Shown here: piece by piece, positions 24,605 to 33,899 of the stretch
How positions within the stretch are numbered: position 1 is the first letter of the stretch
Layout of the letters: each line of letters opens with the position of its first letter
Source: Treponema primitia ZAS-1
Lineage (GTDB): Bacteria > Spirochaetota > Spirochaetia > Treponematales > Breznakiellaceae
DNA length: 47,964 nucleotides
Assembly (NCBI RefSeq): GCF_000297095.1
Contig: NZ_AEEA01000070.1
Span: forward strand, 1 to 47,964
Direction of reading: 5' to 3'
The notes under the pieces: generated by a model
The model's input: only the letters and a program-made list of their open reading frames with translations
What the model was told of the DNA's origin: nothing
Databases searched by the model: none
Translations under genes and position numbers: made by a program

Positions 24605-25297
24605 ATGTTAGGACCGGTGGTTAATGCGATAACAATCGTGGTATGCGCCCTAGCCGGGTGCTTCCTTATCCGGGGTATTCCGGAGCGGTTTGAGGAGATT
24701 ATCAAAAAGGCCATCGGTCTTTCTATTATGTATGTGGGGATCCGGGGCGCCATGGATAACCAGCGGGTCCTCCTTTTGATCATGAGCATGGTCATCGGGG
24801 CGGTTATCGGGGAGTTTATCAATATCGATAGGCTGATGAACCGCTTTGGGGACTGGACAGAGCGGAAATTGAATATGCGCGGGGGTACCTTTTCCAAAGG
24901 CTTTGTTACCGCCAGCATACTCTTCTGTACCGGTTCTATGGCCATCGTGGGCTCCATGCAGAGCGGCCTCCAGGGCAACCACGAAACCCTCTTTGCCAAG
25001 TCTATCCTGGACGGCTCTATTTCCCTGGTTTTCGGCGCCTCCATGGGCATAGGGGTGGTTTTTTCCGCCATCCCGGTACTGGTCTATCAGGCAGGGATAG
25101 CCCTGGCATCCATGGCGGTCAAGGATTTCCTGAGTCCCGACATTATCCGGGAAATGTCCGCCGTGGGGAACCTCCTGGTGGCGGCCATTGGCTTTAATTT
25201 TCTCGGAGTTAAGGAAATCCGGGTGGCCAACCTGATTCCGGCAATTTTTATCCCCTGGGTGTATCTCGGTCTGGAAATAATTTTAAAAAACCCTTAA
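24605..25297 (+). CDS. DUF554-family membrane protein (YdfK/YqgA-like)
   Basis: The 230-residue protein has about six to seven hydrophobic segments and the family's opening LGPVVNAITIVVCALAGCFLIRGIPE and central GTFSKGFVTASILFCTGSMAIVGSMQSGL. Its function is unknown; it is sometimes described as a putative transporter. It is probably co-transcribed with the aldo/keto reductase. Confidence 0.88.
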   Translation: MLGPVVNAITIVVCALAGCFLIRGIPERFEEIIKKAIGLSIMYVGIRGAMDNQRVLLLIMSMVIGAVIGEFINIDRLMNRFGDWTERKLNMRGGTFSKGFVTASILFCTGSMAIVGSMQSGLQGNHETLFAKSILDGSISLVFGASMGIGVVFSAIPVLVYQAGIALASMAVKDFLSPDIIREMSAVGNLLVAAIGFNFLGVKEIRVANLIPAIFIPWVYLGLEIILKNP

Positions 25298-25383
25298 TAT
25301 TACTTAAAATATTCCGATAAAAAAAGGAATACCCGGAAGCGGATTTAAAACACCCGAATCCCGGTTAGACAGAGGGGACCATT

Positions 25384-25830
25384 TTGGCAAAATCGAATCA
25401 AATATTCGCTTACACAGAGACCCGCATCAAGACCGCGAGCCAGGGACAGCTTATCATCATGCTTTACAATGAGGCGGTAAAACAGTTGGATCATGGTCTT
25501 GAGCTGCTGGAACGGAACGCCGGGGGGAAGAAGAACCCCGGCAGAATTGAACAGATCAGCAAATCCATCCTGAAAACCCAGGAAATTGTCACCGAATTGA
25601 TGGCTTCTTTGGATTTCGACCAGGGCGGGGACATCGCCAAAAACCTTTTTTCCCTCTATACATGGTTTAACCAGGAACTCCTGGCGGCCAATATCAACCA
25701 TGACCCCCAGCGTATCTCCTCGGTCCGCAATATGCTGAACGACCTCCGGAGCGCCTGGAGCGAAATTATCACTAAAAATTCCATGGAAGGGATAGGTCAT
25801 CCCGCCGTGGGTCTCAATATTACCGGCTAA
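25384..25830 (+). CDS. fliS: Flagellin export chaperone FliS
   Basis: A 148-residue helical protein with the FliS signature AYTETRIKTASQGQLIIMLYNEAVKQL. FliS caps flagellin C-termini and keeps the subunits soluble until export; in spirochaetes the filament is periplasmic. The start is a TTG with AGGGG 7 nt upstream. It is followed after 10 nt by a FlgN-like gene, so both filament/hook-junction chaperones are together. Confidence 0.92.
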   Translation: MAKSNQIFAYTETRIKTASQGQLIIMLYNEAVKQLDHGLELLERNAGGKKNPGRIEQISKSILKTQEIVTELMASLDFDQGGDIAKNLFSLYTWFNQELLAANINHDPQRISSVRNMLNDLRSAWSEIITKNSMEGIGHPAVGLNITG

Positions 25831-25840
25831 GGCGCAAGGT

Positions 25841-26329
25841 ATGGCCGGGGTTTTACCTGCAGAAGAAATCAACCGGCGGGTCGCCATCCTCAAACGCTTT
25901 CGGGAAATGCTCCGGGCCCAGAGGGATCGCTTTCAGGAATACCTCAATGTTCTGGACAAGCAGCAGGATATCATCGAAAAAGGCGATACCGAAGCGCTCC
26001 TTTCCCACGTAGAACTGGAAGAACACATCGTAACCGACATTTTCAATATACAGAAGGTCATAGATCCCCTGGAAGATATGTACCGCACCGTTACAGCCCA
26101 GCCAGGGACCAACACGGAGGGGGAAACCGAAGTCTCCGGCCTTAAAGCCGCCGTGGAGCGACTCAAACGGGAAGCAACGGTCAACACCACCCGGAACAAG
26201 GACCTGCTCGCCAAGCGGATGACGGAGATCCGTACGGAGATTAAGAGTCTCCGGGGAAACCCCTACGCCGCCCGCCAGTCCATCTATGCCGATACCGCCG
26301 CCCCGATGATGATAGACGTGAAGGGTTAG
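25841..26329 (+). CDS. flgN: FlgN-like flagellar export chaperone
   Basis: A 162-residue, almost wholly helical protein (long heptad-like stretch RFREMLRAQRDRFQEYLNVL...) with FlgN-type layout; FlgN guards hook-filament junction proteins. The low sequence identity typical of this family limits certainty, but its position behind fliS is convincing. Its last codons and stop hold the left copy of a 15-bp direct repeat that also occurs beyond the arabinofuranosidase gene. Confidence 0.75.
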   Translation: MAGVLPAEEINRRVAILKRFREMLRAQRDRFQEYLNVLDKQQDIIEKGDTEALLSHVELEEHIVTDIFNIQKVIDPLEDMYRTVTAQPGTNTEGETEVSGLKAAVERLKREATVNTTRNKDLLAKRMTEIRTEIKSLRGNPYAARQSIYADTAAPMMIDVKG

Positions 26330-26330
26330 T
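26316..26330 (+). repeat. 15-bp direct repeat, left copy
   Basis: ACGTGAAGGGTTAGT covers the last codons of the FlgN-like gene. The identical sequence recurs at 27899-27913; the two copies bracket the arabinofuranosidase gene. Confidence 0.6.
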
Positions 26331-26365
26331 TCAGTAATACGCTGCCCAAAGATTTTTCACGGGAT

Positions 26366-27883
26366 TCAGTTCTTATTTACCGGATTGGCAAATCGTATAA
26401 TATTGACCGAGTGAGCAGGTAACGATATAACCGTACCGGGATTATAATTAACAGTAACTGGTTTCCCGGGTTCGGCGTCAACATGATTGATATCATTATA
26501 TGATTCAGTGCCTGTCCCCATAAGCGTTTGGATGGTATACACGGATGAAACAAAGGGGCCTACCCATTCAAGTTCCAAATCCCATGCCCTATGGGGGTCC
26601 TTATTGACCGCTGCCACTACTATACATCCTTCATGGGTATCTAAAGTAGTAATGATGTCAAGGGCATCCATTCCAACTGTCCCACCCGTTTTTTCCCGGA
26701 CCTGAATCTGAGGCATATTTTCCACATAGGTATCCAGTACGGTTTCTCCAAGATTATTAACATAAAGATCAAAAACATGGTAAGTTGAACGTAGAACTAT
26801 TCCATCCTTGTGGGTAAATATGCAGCCGCGGGTATTTACCACAGGGGCAAAATTTGCCATTCCCACCACAGTACAATTTCGATTGCACATGTTGAGAAAA
26901 CAGGCGGTGAATACCGCATCAGCCATGGTGTAACGGCAATTTTCATCATTCAGATCCCGTGGGGTGAGATAATCCGCCGTAGTAAGTCCCTGTTTTACCG
27001 TATGAATATTCGGATGATACCATCCCCGAAGGTTCCATTCATCAAAGGCAATGCGTATTTTATTCTGCAAGCCCATAGCATTCAGAATTCCCTGGACCTT
27101 GACAATTTTATCGTCTAAGTGGTTTGTATACGCTATGCTTTGCTCGTAGTCTGCATAATCATTTGTCTGGTGAATTGCATCCCAATAGTCATGAATGGAA
27201 ATCCAGTTAATACGATCCCCACAATTCCGGAGCAGATTAATATTCCAATCAAGATCCGCCAAGGCTGCGGCGGAAAGCTCAGTCTGCGGATCTACCCGCA
27301 GCATCATCTTTGCCGATTCGGTTACAAGCCTCCCCCATTCTTCCGCAGACTTTGCACCGATTTCCCAGCCACCGTAATTTTCATTACCTATACTCCAGTA
27401 CCGTACTTTATATGGGTCTCGGTGACCGTTTGATATACGCTGCTTTGCATAAGGCCCTTCATTTGAAAGATTGCAATACTCAACCCAATCACTCATCTCT
27501 TCTGCGTTACCGGTCCCAGCATTGGTACAAATATAAGGTTCACAACCAACCTTGCGGCAGAATGCAATATACTCATCGGTTCCGAAGGTATTCGGTTCTT
27601 CAACCCGCCAAGCCTTGTCAAAAGACGGCTTCCGTTCCGGTCCTACCGCATCTTTCCAATGATGAGCAGATACAAAACATCCGCCCGGCCAGCGCAAAAT
27701 TGGTACTTTTATTTTTCGCATAGCTTCAATGACATCAAGGCGAAACCCATCCCGATCTGACAAAGGATTTCCAGGATCAAAAATGCCGCCGTATATCTGA
27801 CGATGAAAATGTTCAATAAAATGCCCATAAATCATTTTATCTCTTTTACCTATGGTACGCCGGGTATCAATATTTAATTTCAT
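26366..27883 (-). CDS. abfA: GH51 alpha-L-arabinofuranosidase
   Basis: A 505-residue intracellular enzyme (no signal peptide) that releases L-arabinose from arabinan or arabinoxylan fragments. GH51 marks: YGHFIEHFHRQIYGGIFDPG at the N-terminus, acid-base E168 (WSIGNENYGGWE) and nucleophile E282 (IAFDEWNLRGWYH); the C-terminal beta domain is complete. Lines I counted in the gene run at about 38-47% G+C, against about 53-67% in lines counted from neighbours, and its codon use is visibly more A/T-rich. With the flanking direct repeat this suggests acquisition by transfer. It is on the same strand as the M42 peptidase. Confidence 0.93.
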   Translation of the reverse strand: MKLNIDTRRTIGKRDKMIYGHFIEHFHRQIYGGIFDPGNPLSDRDGFRLDVIEAMRKIKVPILRWPGGCFVSAHHWKDAVGPERKPSFDKAWRVEEPNTFGTDEYIAFCRKVGCEPYICTNAGTGNAEEMSDWVEYCNLSNEGPYAKQRISNGHRDPYKVRYWSIGNENYGGWEIGAKSAEEWGRLVTESAKMMLRVDPQTELSAAALADLDWNINLLRNCGDRINWISIHDYWDAIHQTNDYADYEQSIAYTNHLDDKIVKVQGILNAMGLQNKIRIAFDEWNLRGWYHPNIHTVKQGLTTADYLTPRDLNDENCRYTMADAVFTACFLNMCNRNCTVVGMANFAPVVNTRGCIFTHKDGIVLRSTYHVFDLYVNNLGETVLDTYVENMPQIQVREKTGGTVGMDALDIITTLDTHEGCIVVAAVNKDPHRAWDLELEWVGPFVSSVYTIQTLMGTGTESYNDINHVDAEPGKPVTVNYNPGTVISLPAHSVNIIRFANPVNKN

Positions 27884-27898
27884 ATCCCTACATCCTTA

Positions 27899-27913
27899 AC
27901 GTGAAGGGTTAGT
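27899..27913 (+). repeat. 15-bp direct repeat, right copy
   Basis: Second exact copy of ACGTGAAGGGTTAGT, in the short gap between the start of the arabinofuranosidase gene and the end of the M42 peptidase gene. Confidence 0.6.
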
Positions 27914-27923
27914 CCATGTTTCA

Positions 27924-29006
27924 TTAGAGTGATTGGTAATCTTTTAAGTAGGCAATGATATAATTTACACAATGCTCCAGATCGCTTAGCTTTACGGTAC
28001 CCACCGCGGTGTGTATGTAACGGCTGGGAATAGATATGCCGCCCGCAAGAACACCGCTGTCCGCAAGCGAGGCAGGCCAAGCATCGGTGCCGCCGCCCAT
28101 CATAACCTCGCGTTGGAAGGGTATATGGTGTTTTTTTGCAAGCTCGATCATTCTGTTGGTAAGATGGCGGGGCACCGTATTACCGCAGCTTACATTCGGA
28201 TCCCAGTCATAATATTTAACGCAGATACCGCCGCCCATTTTTTGCGAAGAGTCCCGCCATTCAATGCCGGGACTGCCGCCGGTAAGCGTTACGTCCACCG
28301 CAAAAAATAGTTCCGGTTTAAAACTGCGCGCCGCCGGTCCACCGCCGTGCATACCGATTTCTTCCTGGGTCGTTCCTGCCATGCAGATGGTCGGCAGCAG
28401 CGGCTCGTCTTTTAAACGCCGCATAACTTCCACCAGAACCGCAAGCCCGGAACGATCGTCCACCGCCTTGCCGCTGTAATAATCCGTACCGTTCAGAAAA
28501 AAGCCCCTGCGCGAATAGCCGCCTAAGTCGCCTATCTCAAGGCCTAAAGCGCGGGCTTCGGCGGCGCTTTGAACGCCAAAGTCCACAAACAGATCTTGTA
28601 TCTTAAGCGGGGAATGCAACTCATCCTCACTCATCATATGGAATGGTTTTGCGCCGGTTACGCCGTACACTTTTTTGCCGGATGCCGTGTTAAACACCAG
28701 ATCCTGGTTTACCACCATTTTATCATCGTGGTAACCCACAGGAAAGATGCGGGCAAATCCATCATCGTCAATGTATTTGATAATAAAACCGATTTCGTCC
28801 ATGTGGGCGGCAAACATTACCCGTTTATCGCTTGCCGTACCCTTACGGATATAATACTGATTCCCCAGGGGGTCGGCATAGTAATCATCAAAAAATCCCG
28901 CCATCTCATTTTTTAACGCCCCGGCAACTTCTTCCTCATTGCCCGTCACCCCAAACACATTATCAAGGGTTTCCAAAAGCCGCGCCAGTGAATTAGTATC
29001 GCTCAT
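27924..29006 (-). CDS. M42-family metallo-aminopeptidase
   Basis: A 360-residue cytosolic peptidase with the M42 zinc motifs FAAHMDEIGF, KAVDDRSG (bridging Asp), AGTTQEEIGMHG (catalytic Glu pair), FAVDVT and SRYIHTAVG. It likely trims N-terminal residues from peptides; some relatives act as deblocking enzymes. It starts 9 nt after the stop of the NhaC gene with a TAAGGA site overlapping that stop, so the two form an operon. Confidence 0.9.
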   Translation of the reverse strand: MSDTNSLARLLETLDNVFGVTGNEEEVAGALKNEMAGFFDDYYADPLGNQYYIRKGTASDKRVMFAAHMDEIGFIIKYIDDDGFARIFPVGYHDDKMVVNQDLVFNTASGKKVYGVTGAKPFHMMSEDELHSPLKIQDLFVDFGVQSAAEARALGLEIGDLGGYSRRGFFLNGTDYYSGKAVDDRSGLAVLVEVMRRLKDEPLLPTICMAGTTQEEIGMHGGGPAARSFKPELFFAVDVTLTGGSPGIEWRDSSQKMGGGICVKYYDWDPNVSCGNTVPRHLTNRMIELAKKHHIPFQREVMMGGGTDAWPASLADSGVLAGGISIPSRYIHTAVGTVKLSDLEHCVNYIIAYLKDYQSL

Positions 29007-29015
29007 AAATTTTCC

Positions 29016-30454
29016 TTACGCAACGATGATGCCGGTTATGAGATACAGTATCGCCGTGATAAGCCCGGCGATAAGCATATAGGGCGCTATGGCAAACATG
29101 GTGTCGATAGGGCGTATTTGACACGCCTGGGACGTAAGGATCACACCATCGCTGTAGGGGCAGAACACATTGCCAAAGAGGGAACCCGAAAAAACCGCCG
29201 CCCCGCAATAATCGGATCAATACCGATAGCAAGCGCCAGGGGCACCACAATCGGCATGATGATCATCGCCAGGTCCCAACAGGCGCCGGTAAAGTAACCG
29301 TAAGCCGCGCACACCACAAACACCGTTAGGGGGAGTAGGGATCCGCTCAGTATCGGCTCAACACAGGCAATGACAAAGCCGGGCATACCGGTGACTTCGT
29401 TTATCGCATTCACCGTAAAGGCGAGTACGAATAATATAAGGCAATACCCCATATTGAGAACACCATGGAAACAGGCGTCCATTGATTTGTAGAACGTCAG
29501 CTTACGCTCAACAATATAGAGAATCAACGCACAAATAGTGCCCCAGAAGGCGCCCATCAAAATATCAACTTCGTTTAATAAGGTTACCACCACGGTCACT
29601 AAAATTGGAATGAGAAAGTTAAAGGGGTATGCTTTTTTGCCGCCCTTCGCCGCTTCTTCCTCCTGCGTTTTTTGTATCTCCCTTTCAATATCGCTGTCGC
29701 TTATGGCGGCGCCGCCCAGGGGAAATAATTCACCCTTTTCTTCGGCGCGTTTAGAATCACGTTTTATCATGCCCAGTTTTGGCAGCACGCCGAGTATCTG
29801 CAACAGACAAACGATAAGCACAACCCAGGCATAAAAAATAAAGGGTATGCTGCGGAGAAAAGCAGTCATGGCGCTGCCGTTATACAAAACACCCTGTTCT
29901 TCAAAAATGGTGACATACGCCGCCGTCCAGGACGATATTGGTATGAGCTGACTTATCGGCCCCGCCATGATCAACACAATATAGGCAAGCTGTGTTCGGG
30001 GAATTTTGTGTTTGTCGGTAATTTTGCGCATCGTGGCGCCCACGGCGAGGTTGGAAAGATAGTCATCCACAAAGACTATCAACCCAAACAAGAAGGTACC
30101 CACCAGCGCTTGTCTTTTTGACTTGATAAATTTGCTTGCCCAGCGGCCGAACTCGGTTATGGCGCCCGATTCTTCGAACAGGGCAATCATAATACCGAAC
30201 AACAGCACCACCGTGGTCAGCCACTGGTAATCTCCGTTACCCAGTGTTCCCTGCAAATACTCAAAAAAGACACCGGTAAACGGCGCGGCGGTACTTGCCG
30301 CCACGATGATACAACCGGTTACCACACCGCAAAACATTCCCAAGAGGCTTCGTTTAGTGATGATGCTTACCACAAAAATTACGGCGATCGGCAGTAGTGA
30401 CAATACGCCCAGATTTGAAACTACCTGAGCAGCTTCTTCGACCAGTTCTTCCAT
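29016..30454 (-). pseudogene. nhaC: NhaC-family Na+/H+ antiporter, frameshifted near the C-terminus
   Basis: Multi-spanning transporter of the NhaC family (VFVDDYLSNLAVGATMRKI, SSWTAAYV). The main frame runs from ATG 30454 (GGAGG 9 nt upstream) to IDPIIAG and then leaves the family, ending after about 20 unrelated residues. A different frame resumes exactly there with AAVFSGSLFGNVFCPYSDGVILTSQ and two more hydrophobic stretches, and ends at TAA 29016. One extra G in the GGGG run at 29201-29204 would restore a single reading frame. It is either a recent real frameshift or a sequencing error. Everything else looks intact. Confidence 0.85.
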
Positions 30455-30640
30455 ATTATTATTCCTCCATAACAAGTCCAAAGTCGATAATTACAGAGAG
30501 TATATTACCAGTTTTTCTCATACCTCCCGGCCAATTTAAGGAACTGCTTAAATAGAGTAACCCGAGACTTGCGATTTGTCAAATCCCATGACTCCGCTGC
30601 CACGCTTTACCGAAGCTGCCGCATCCTTTATGATAAAGCT

Positions 30641-33568
30641 ATGAAAGAACCCCTCTACCTAATCGACGCCTACGGGCTTATCTACCGCTCCTACTTTGCC
30701 TTCCTGAACCGCCCCCTGCGGAACAGCCGGGGCCAGAACGTATCCGCCCTTTTCGGCTTTGCCCGTACCCTGGTGAGTCTCCTGGACGAGGGCGCTGCCG
30801 CAGCCGACGCATCGGGGAAGATCCTCCCCACACCCCAAAGGCCCAGGCGGCTGGCGGTGGTGTTCGACTCCCCCACCCCCACATTCCGGCATAAACAATA
30901 CCCCGAATATAAAGCCACCCGGCAGAAAGCCCCGGATGATCTCCACACCCAGGTTCCCCTGGTGGAAGAAGTCCTCAACGCCCTCAAGGTCCCGGCCCTC
31001 AAGGCCCCGGGCTTCGAAGCGGACGATATCATCGCTACCCTGGCAAAAAAATGCCAGGAAGAAGGACGGCAGTGCTACGTCCTTTCCTCGGACAAGGACC
31101 TGCTCCAACTGGTAGGTAACGGTACCTACCAACTGCGCCCTACCAAGGCGGCAAAGGCCGGGGAAGCGGGGTCCGGCGGTGGGACCAACACCGTCAAGGG
31201 CGGCCTGTCCTACGAGTTGGTAGGCGTGGAAGAAGTTAAGCTTGAGTGGGGTGTAAACCCGGACCGGGTCCTGGACCTCCTCTCCCTCACCGGCGACACC
31301 TCGGACAATGTCCCCGGAGTTAAGGGCGTGGGTGATGTAACCGCGGTTAAACTCATGGCCCGCTACGGTTCCCTGGATGAGATCTACAAAAACCTTGCCG
31401 GCATTGAAGGCGCGGTAGGCAAAAAACTCGCCGCCGGCAAGGAAAGCGCCTATCTGGCCAAATCGCTGATAACCCTAAGCTACGAAGCGCCCCTTTCGAT
31501 CAGCGCCCTGGACGAGCTAAGCGTGGAAACCCTGGACCGCCCCGCTGCCGCGCAGGTCCTGCTCCGGGAGGGGATACGGCAATTAGCGGCGGTCCTGGAC
31601 CCGTCCGCCAAGAAGGCCGGGAACGATGGGACAAGCGCAACCGGGGACAACGCTGCAGACAACGGTTCGGCTGCCGATGGAGTTTCAAGTCCAGTCTACG
31701 GCGGTCAGCGGCCCGACCAAAGCCCTGTGGATCCGGCCCTCCTGGGGGACGGCGCCTACAAAACCATCCTGGACTTTGCCGAGTTCGAAGCCCTCCTGAT
31801 AAAAGCCCGTCAACAAAGCCTCATCGCCCTGGACTTTGAAACCGATTCCCTGGACGCCTGGAATGCCCACCCCATCGGCATATCCCTGGCCCTGAAACCC
31901 AAGGAAGCCTACTACATCCCCGTGGCTGCCCACCAGGGAACGGCGGCGGATGGCTCTGACGCCGGAACCCCCGCACCCTTCATTGATCCCGCCATAGTCC
32001 GGGAGGCCTTGGCTCTCCTGCTGGCGGACCCGGCTATGACCGTAGCCGCCCACAACGCTAAGTATGATTACAAGGTAAGCCGCGGCTGGGGACTCCCCCG
32101 GTGGAAGTGCAAGATTTGGGACACCATGGTTGCAGCCTGGGTGGACGATCCGGAGCGGAACAACTATTCCCTGGATTCCCTGGCCAGCTACCATTTCGGC
32201 CATACCCCCGTTGCCTACAACAGCATCGTTCCAAAGGGCGGAACCTTCGATCAGGTTCCCCTGGAAACCGCAACCCGGTACTCCGCAGAGGATGCGGATC
32301 TTACCCTCCGTGCCAAGGCCTTCCTGGAACAGCGCCTCGAAAAATCCGGTTCCCTGGGCCTCTTCCGGGACCTGGAAATGCCCCTGCTCCCCATCCTTGC
32401 CGAGATGGAAGGACTGGGTATCAAGATTGAACCCAAGGTCCTCCGGGACTTCGGGGTAGAACTATCAACGGAACTGGATCAAATACAGGCGGACACCTAC
32501 AAACTGGTGGGCCACGAATTCAACCTGGCGTCCCCCAAGCAGCTTCAGGATGTGCTCTTTACGGAGCGGAAACTCAAGCCGGGGAAGAAGACCAAGACCG
32601 GCTACTCCACCGACGTGTCGGTTCTGGAGGAGCTTGCCCGGGAGGACCCGGTGCCCGCCAAGATTCTCCGCCACCGCACCCTGGCGAAACTCAAGTCCAC
32701 CTACGTGGATGCCCTTGCGGACATTGCGGACAAGGAAGGCCGGCTCCACACTAATTTTGTGCAGACCGGTACCGCCACGGGCCGCCTTTCCAGCCGGGAA
32801 CCCAACCTCCAGAACATCCCCATTCGGGACGAGGAAGGCCGCCGCATCCGGGAAGCCTTTATCGCCAAACCAGGCTGCGTCCTCATCTCCGCGGACTACA
32901 GCCAGATAGAACTGGTGGTACTGGCCCACCTTTCCCAGGACGAAAACCTCATCGCCGCCTTCAAGGGGGGTAAGGACGTCCACGCCAGAACCGCCGCCCT
33001 CATCTTCGGCATAGACGAAAAGGACGTACAAAGCGATCAGCGCCGCATAGCCAAGACCATCAACTTCGGGGTCATGTACGGCATGAGCGCCTTCCGCCTT
33101 TCAAATGAATTGAACATCTCCCGCACCGAGGCGGCCTCTTTTATTGAAGCCTACTTCAAAACCTACGCGGGGATCCGCAGCTTCATTGACGAGCTCATCA
33201 GAAAAACTGAGGAAACCGGTTACGCCTCCACCATCCTGGGCCGCCGCCGCTACATCCCGGCGATCAATTCCCGGAACAAAACCGAAAAAGCCGGGGCCGA
33301 GCGGGTAGCGGTAAATACCCCCATTCAGGGTTCCGCGGCGGACATTGTCAAAACCGCCATGCTCAACCTGGACAAGCGGCTTACCAAAGAGAAGAGCACA
33401 GCAAAACTGCTCCTACAGGTCCACGACGAACTCATCCTGGAATGCCCCAAGGCCGACGCTCCGGAGGCCGCAGCATTGGTCAAAGAGGTGATGGAAAAAG
33501 CGGTAAAATTACGGATACCCCTGCGGGTCAGCGTAGAAACCGGCAAGCGGTGGGGGGATTTTCACTAA
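30641..33568 (+). CDS. polA: DNA polymerase I
   Basis: A 975-residue polymerase with all three domains. The 5'-3' exonuclease is at about 1-300 (YLIDAYGLIYRSYFAF, GFEADDIIATLA, SLTGDTSDNVPGVKGVG). The 3'-5' exonuclease keeps its catalytic residues (LDFETDSLD, AAHNAKYDY, YSAEDADLT), so proofreading is likely. The polymerase domain has motif A ISADYSQIELVVLAHLS, motif B RRIAKTINFGVMYGMSAF and motif C LLQVHDELILE. A low-complexity insert around 350-385 makes it longer than E. coli Pol I (928). The ATG at 30641 begins the homology (MKEPLYLIDAYG); an earlier in-frame TTG adds 24 unrelated residues. Confidence 0.96.
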   Translation: MKEPLYLIDAYGLIYRSYFAFLNRPLRNSRGQNVSALFGFARTLVSLLDEGAAAADASGKILPTPQRPRRLAVVFDSPTPTFRHKQYPEYKATRQKAPDDLHTQVPLVEEVLNALKVPALKAPGFEADDIIATLAKKCQEEGRQCYVLSSDKDLLQLVGNGTYQLRPTKAAKAGEAGSGGGTNTVKGGLSYELVGVEEVKLEWGVNPDRVLDLLSLTGDTSDNVPGVKGVGDVTAVKLMARYGSLDEIYKNLAGIEGAVGKKLAAGKESAYLAKSLITLSYEAPLSISALDELSVETLDRPAAAQVLLREGIRQLAAVLDPSAKKAGNDGTSATGDNAADNGSAADGVSSPVYGGQRPDQSPVDPALLGDGAYKTILDFAEFEALLIKARQQSLIALDFETDSLDAWNAHPIGISLALKPKEAYYIPVAAHQGTAADGSDAGTPAPFIDPAIVREALALLLADPAMTVAAHNAKYDYKVSRGWGLPRWKCKIWDTMVAAWVDDPERNNYSLDSLASYHFGHTPVAYNSIVPKGGTFDQVPLETATRYSAEDADLTLRAKAFLEQRLEKSGSLGLFRDLEMPLLPILAEMEGLGIKIEPKVLRDFGVELSTELDQIQADTYKLVGHEFNLASPKQLQDVLFTERKLKPGKKTKTGYSTDVSVLEELAREDPVPAKILRHRTLAKLKSTYVDALADIADKEGRLHTNFVQTGTATGRLSSREPNLQNIPIRDEEGRRIREAFIAKPGCVLISADYSQIELVVLAHLSQDENLIAAFKGGKDVHARTAALIFGIDEKDVQSDQRRIAKTINFGVMYGMSAFRLSNELNISRTEAASFIEAYFKTYAGIRSFIDELIRKTEETGYASTILGRRRYIPAINSRNKTEKAGAERVAVNTPIQGSAADIVKTAMLNLDKRLTKEKSTAKLLLQVHDELILECPKADAPEAAALVKEVMEKAVKLRIPLRVSVETGKRWGDFH

Positions 33569-33580
33569 AAAAACCACCAC

Positions 33581-33609
33581 TTGATCTCTTCCTAAAACTA
33601 TATTAGACT
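33581..33609 (+). promoter_or_regulatory. Possible promoter of the glycine-cleavage operon
   Basis: TTGATC (33581-33586) and TAGACT (33604-33609) with 17-nt spacing, with TATATT nearby as another -10 choice. It lies just ahead of the riboswitch, where a promoter is needed, but the match is weak. Confidence 0.35.
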
Positions 33610-33632
33610 TAAATTAAGTTCGAATGATGAAT

Positions 33633-33898
33633 CCGGGAGAGAACGGAAAACAGGCTTTATGGCCGGGTTTCTGTCGCCGAAGGGGCAATGCGTAAAACTC
33701 TCAGGCAAAAGAACCGGATTTTGACGAAACTCCGAAAAGTCGGGATAATTCCCGCACCGAAGAGGCAATTCTCCGATCAACCGGGGGAGAATCTTTCAGG
33801 TTATAAACGGAGCGCATTCCTGGATACCGTAACCGGTGTTCAGGGAGACGCAGCTTGCCCTTTGGGGCGGCCCGTTTATATTCCCGAAGGAGGGCCAA
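33633..33898 (+). ncRNA. Tandem glycine riboswitch and expression platform
   Basis: The 331-nt gap between polA and gcvT is filled by this leader. Aptamer I (about 33633-33717) has the conserved GGGAGAG, GCCGAAGGGGCAA (33676-33688) and AACTCTCAGGCAAAAG (from 33696). Aptamer II (about 33719-33812) has CACCGAAGAGGCAA and GGGGAGAATCTTTCAGG. This double aptamer is the hallmark of gcv leaders and normally turns the operon on when glycine is high. In the platform, GGCCC (33869-33873) can pair with GGGCC (33892-33896) and so enclose the gcvT ribosome site AAGGAGG (33887-33893), which suggests control of translation start (inference). Confidence 0.92.
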
Positions 33899-33899
33899 T

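Noticed and set aside
25310..25331. TATTCC/GGAATA hairpin before fliS
   Set aside because: Only 6 weak pairs with an A-rich loop and no T-run; could arise by chance in AT-rich DNA.
28993..29250. Small minus-strand frame of about 85 residues at the end of nhaC
   Set aside because: It is the third, non-coding frame; the true NhaC tail is in another frame and ends at 29016.
33550..33580. Possible polA terminator (GGTGG/CCACC)
   Set aside because: The stem would include the last polA codons and no T-run follows the second arm.
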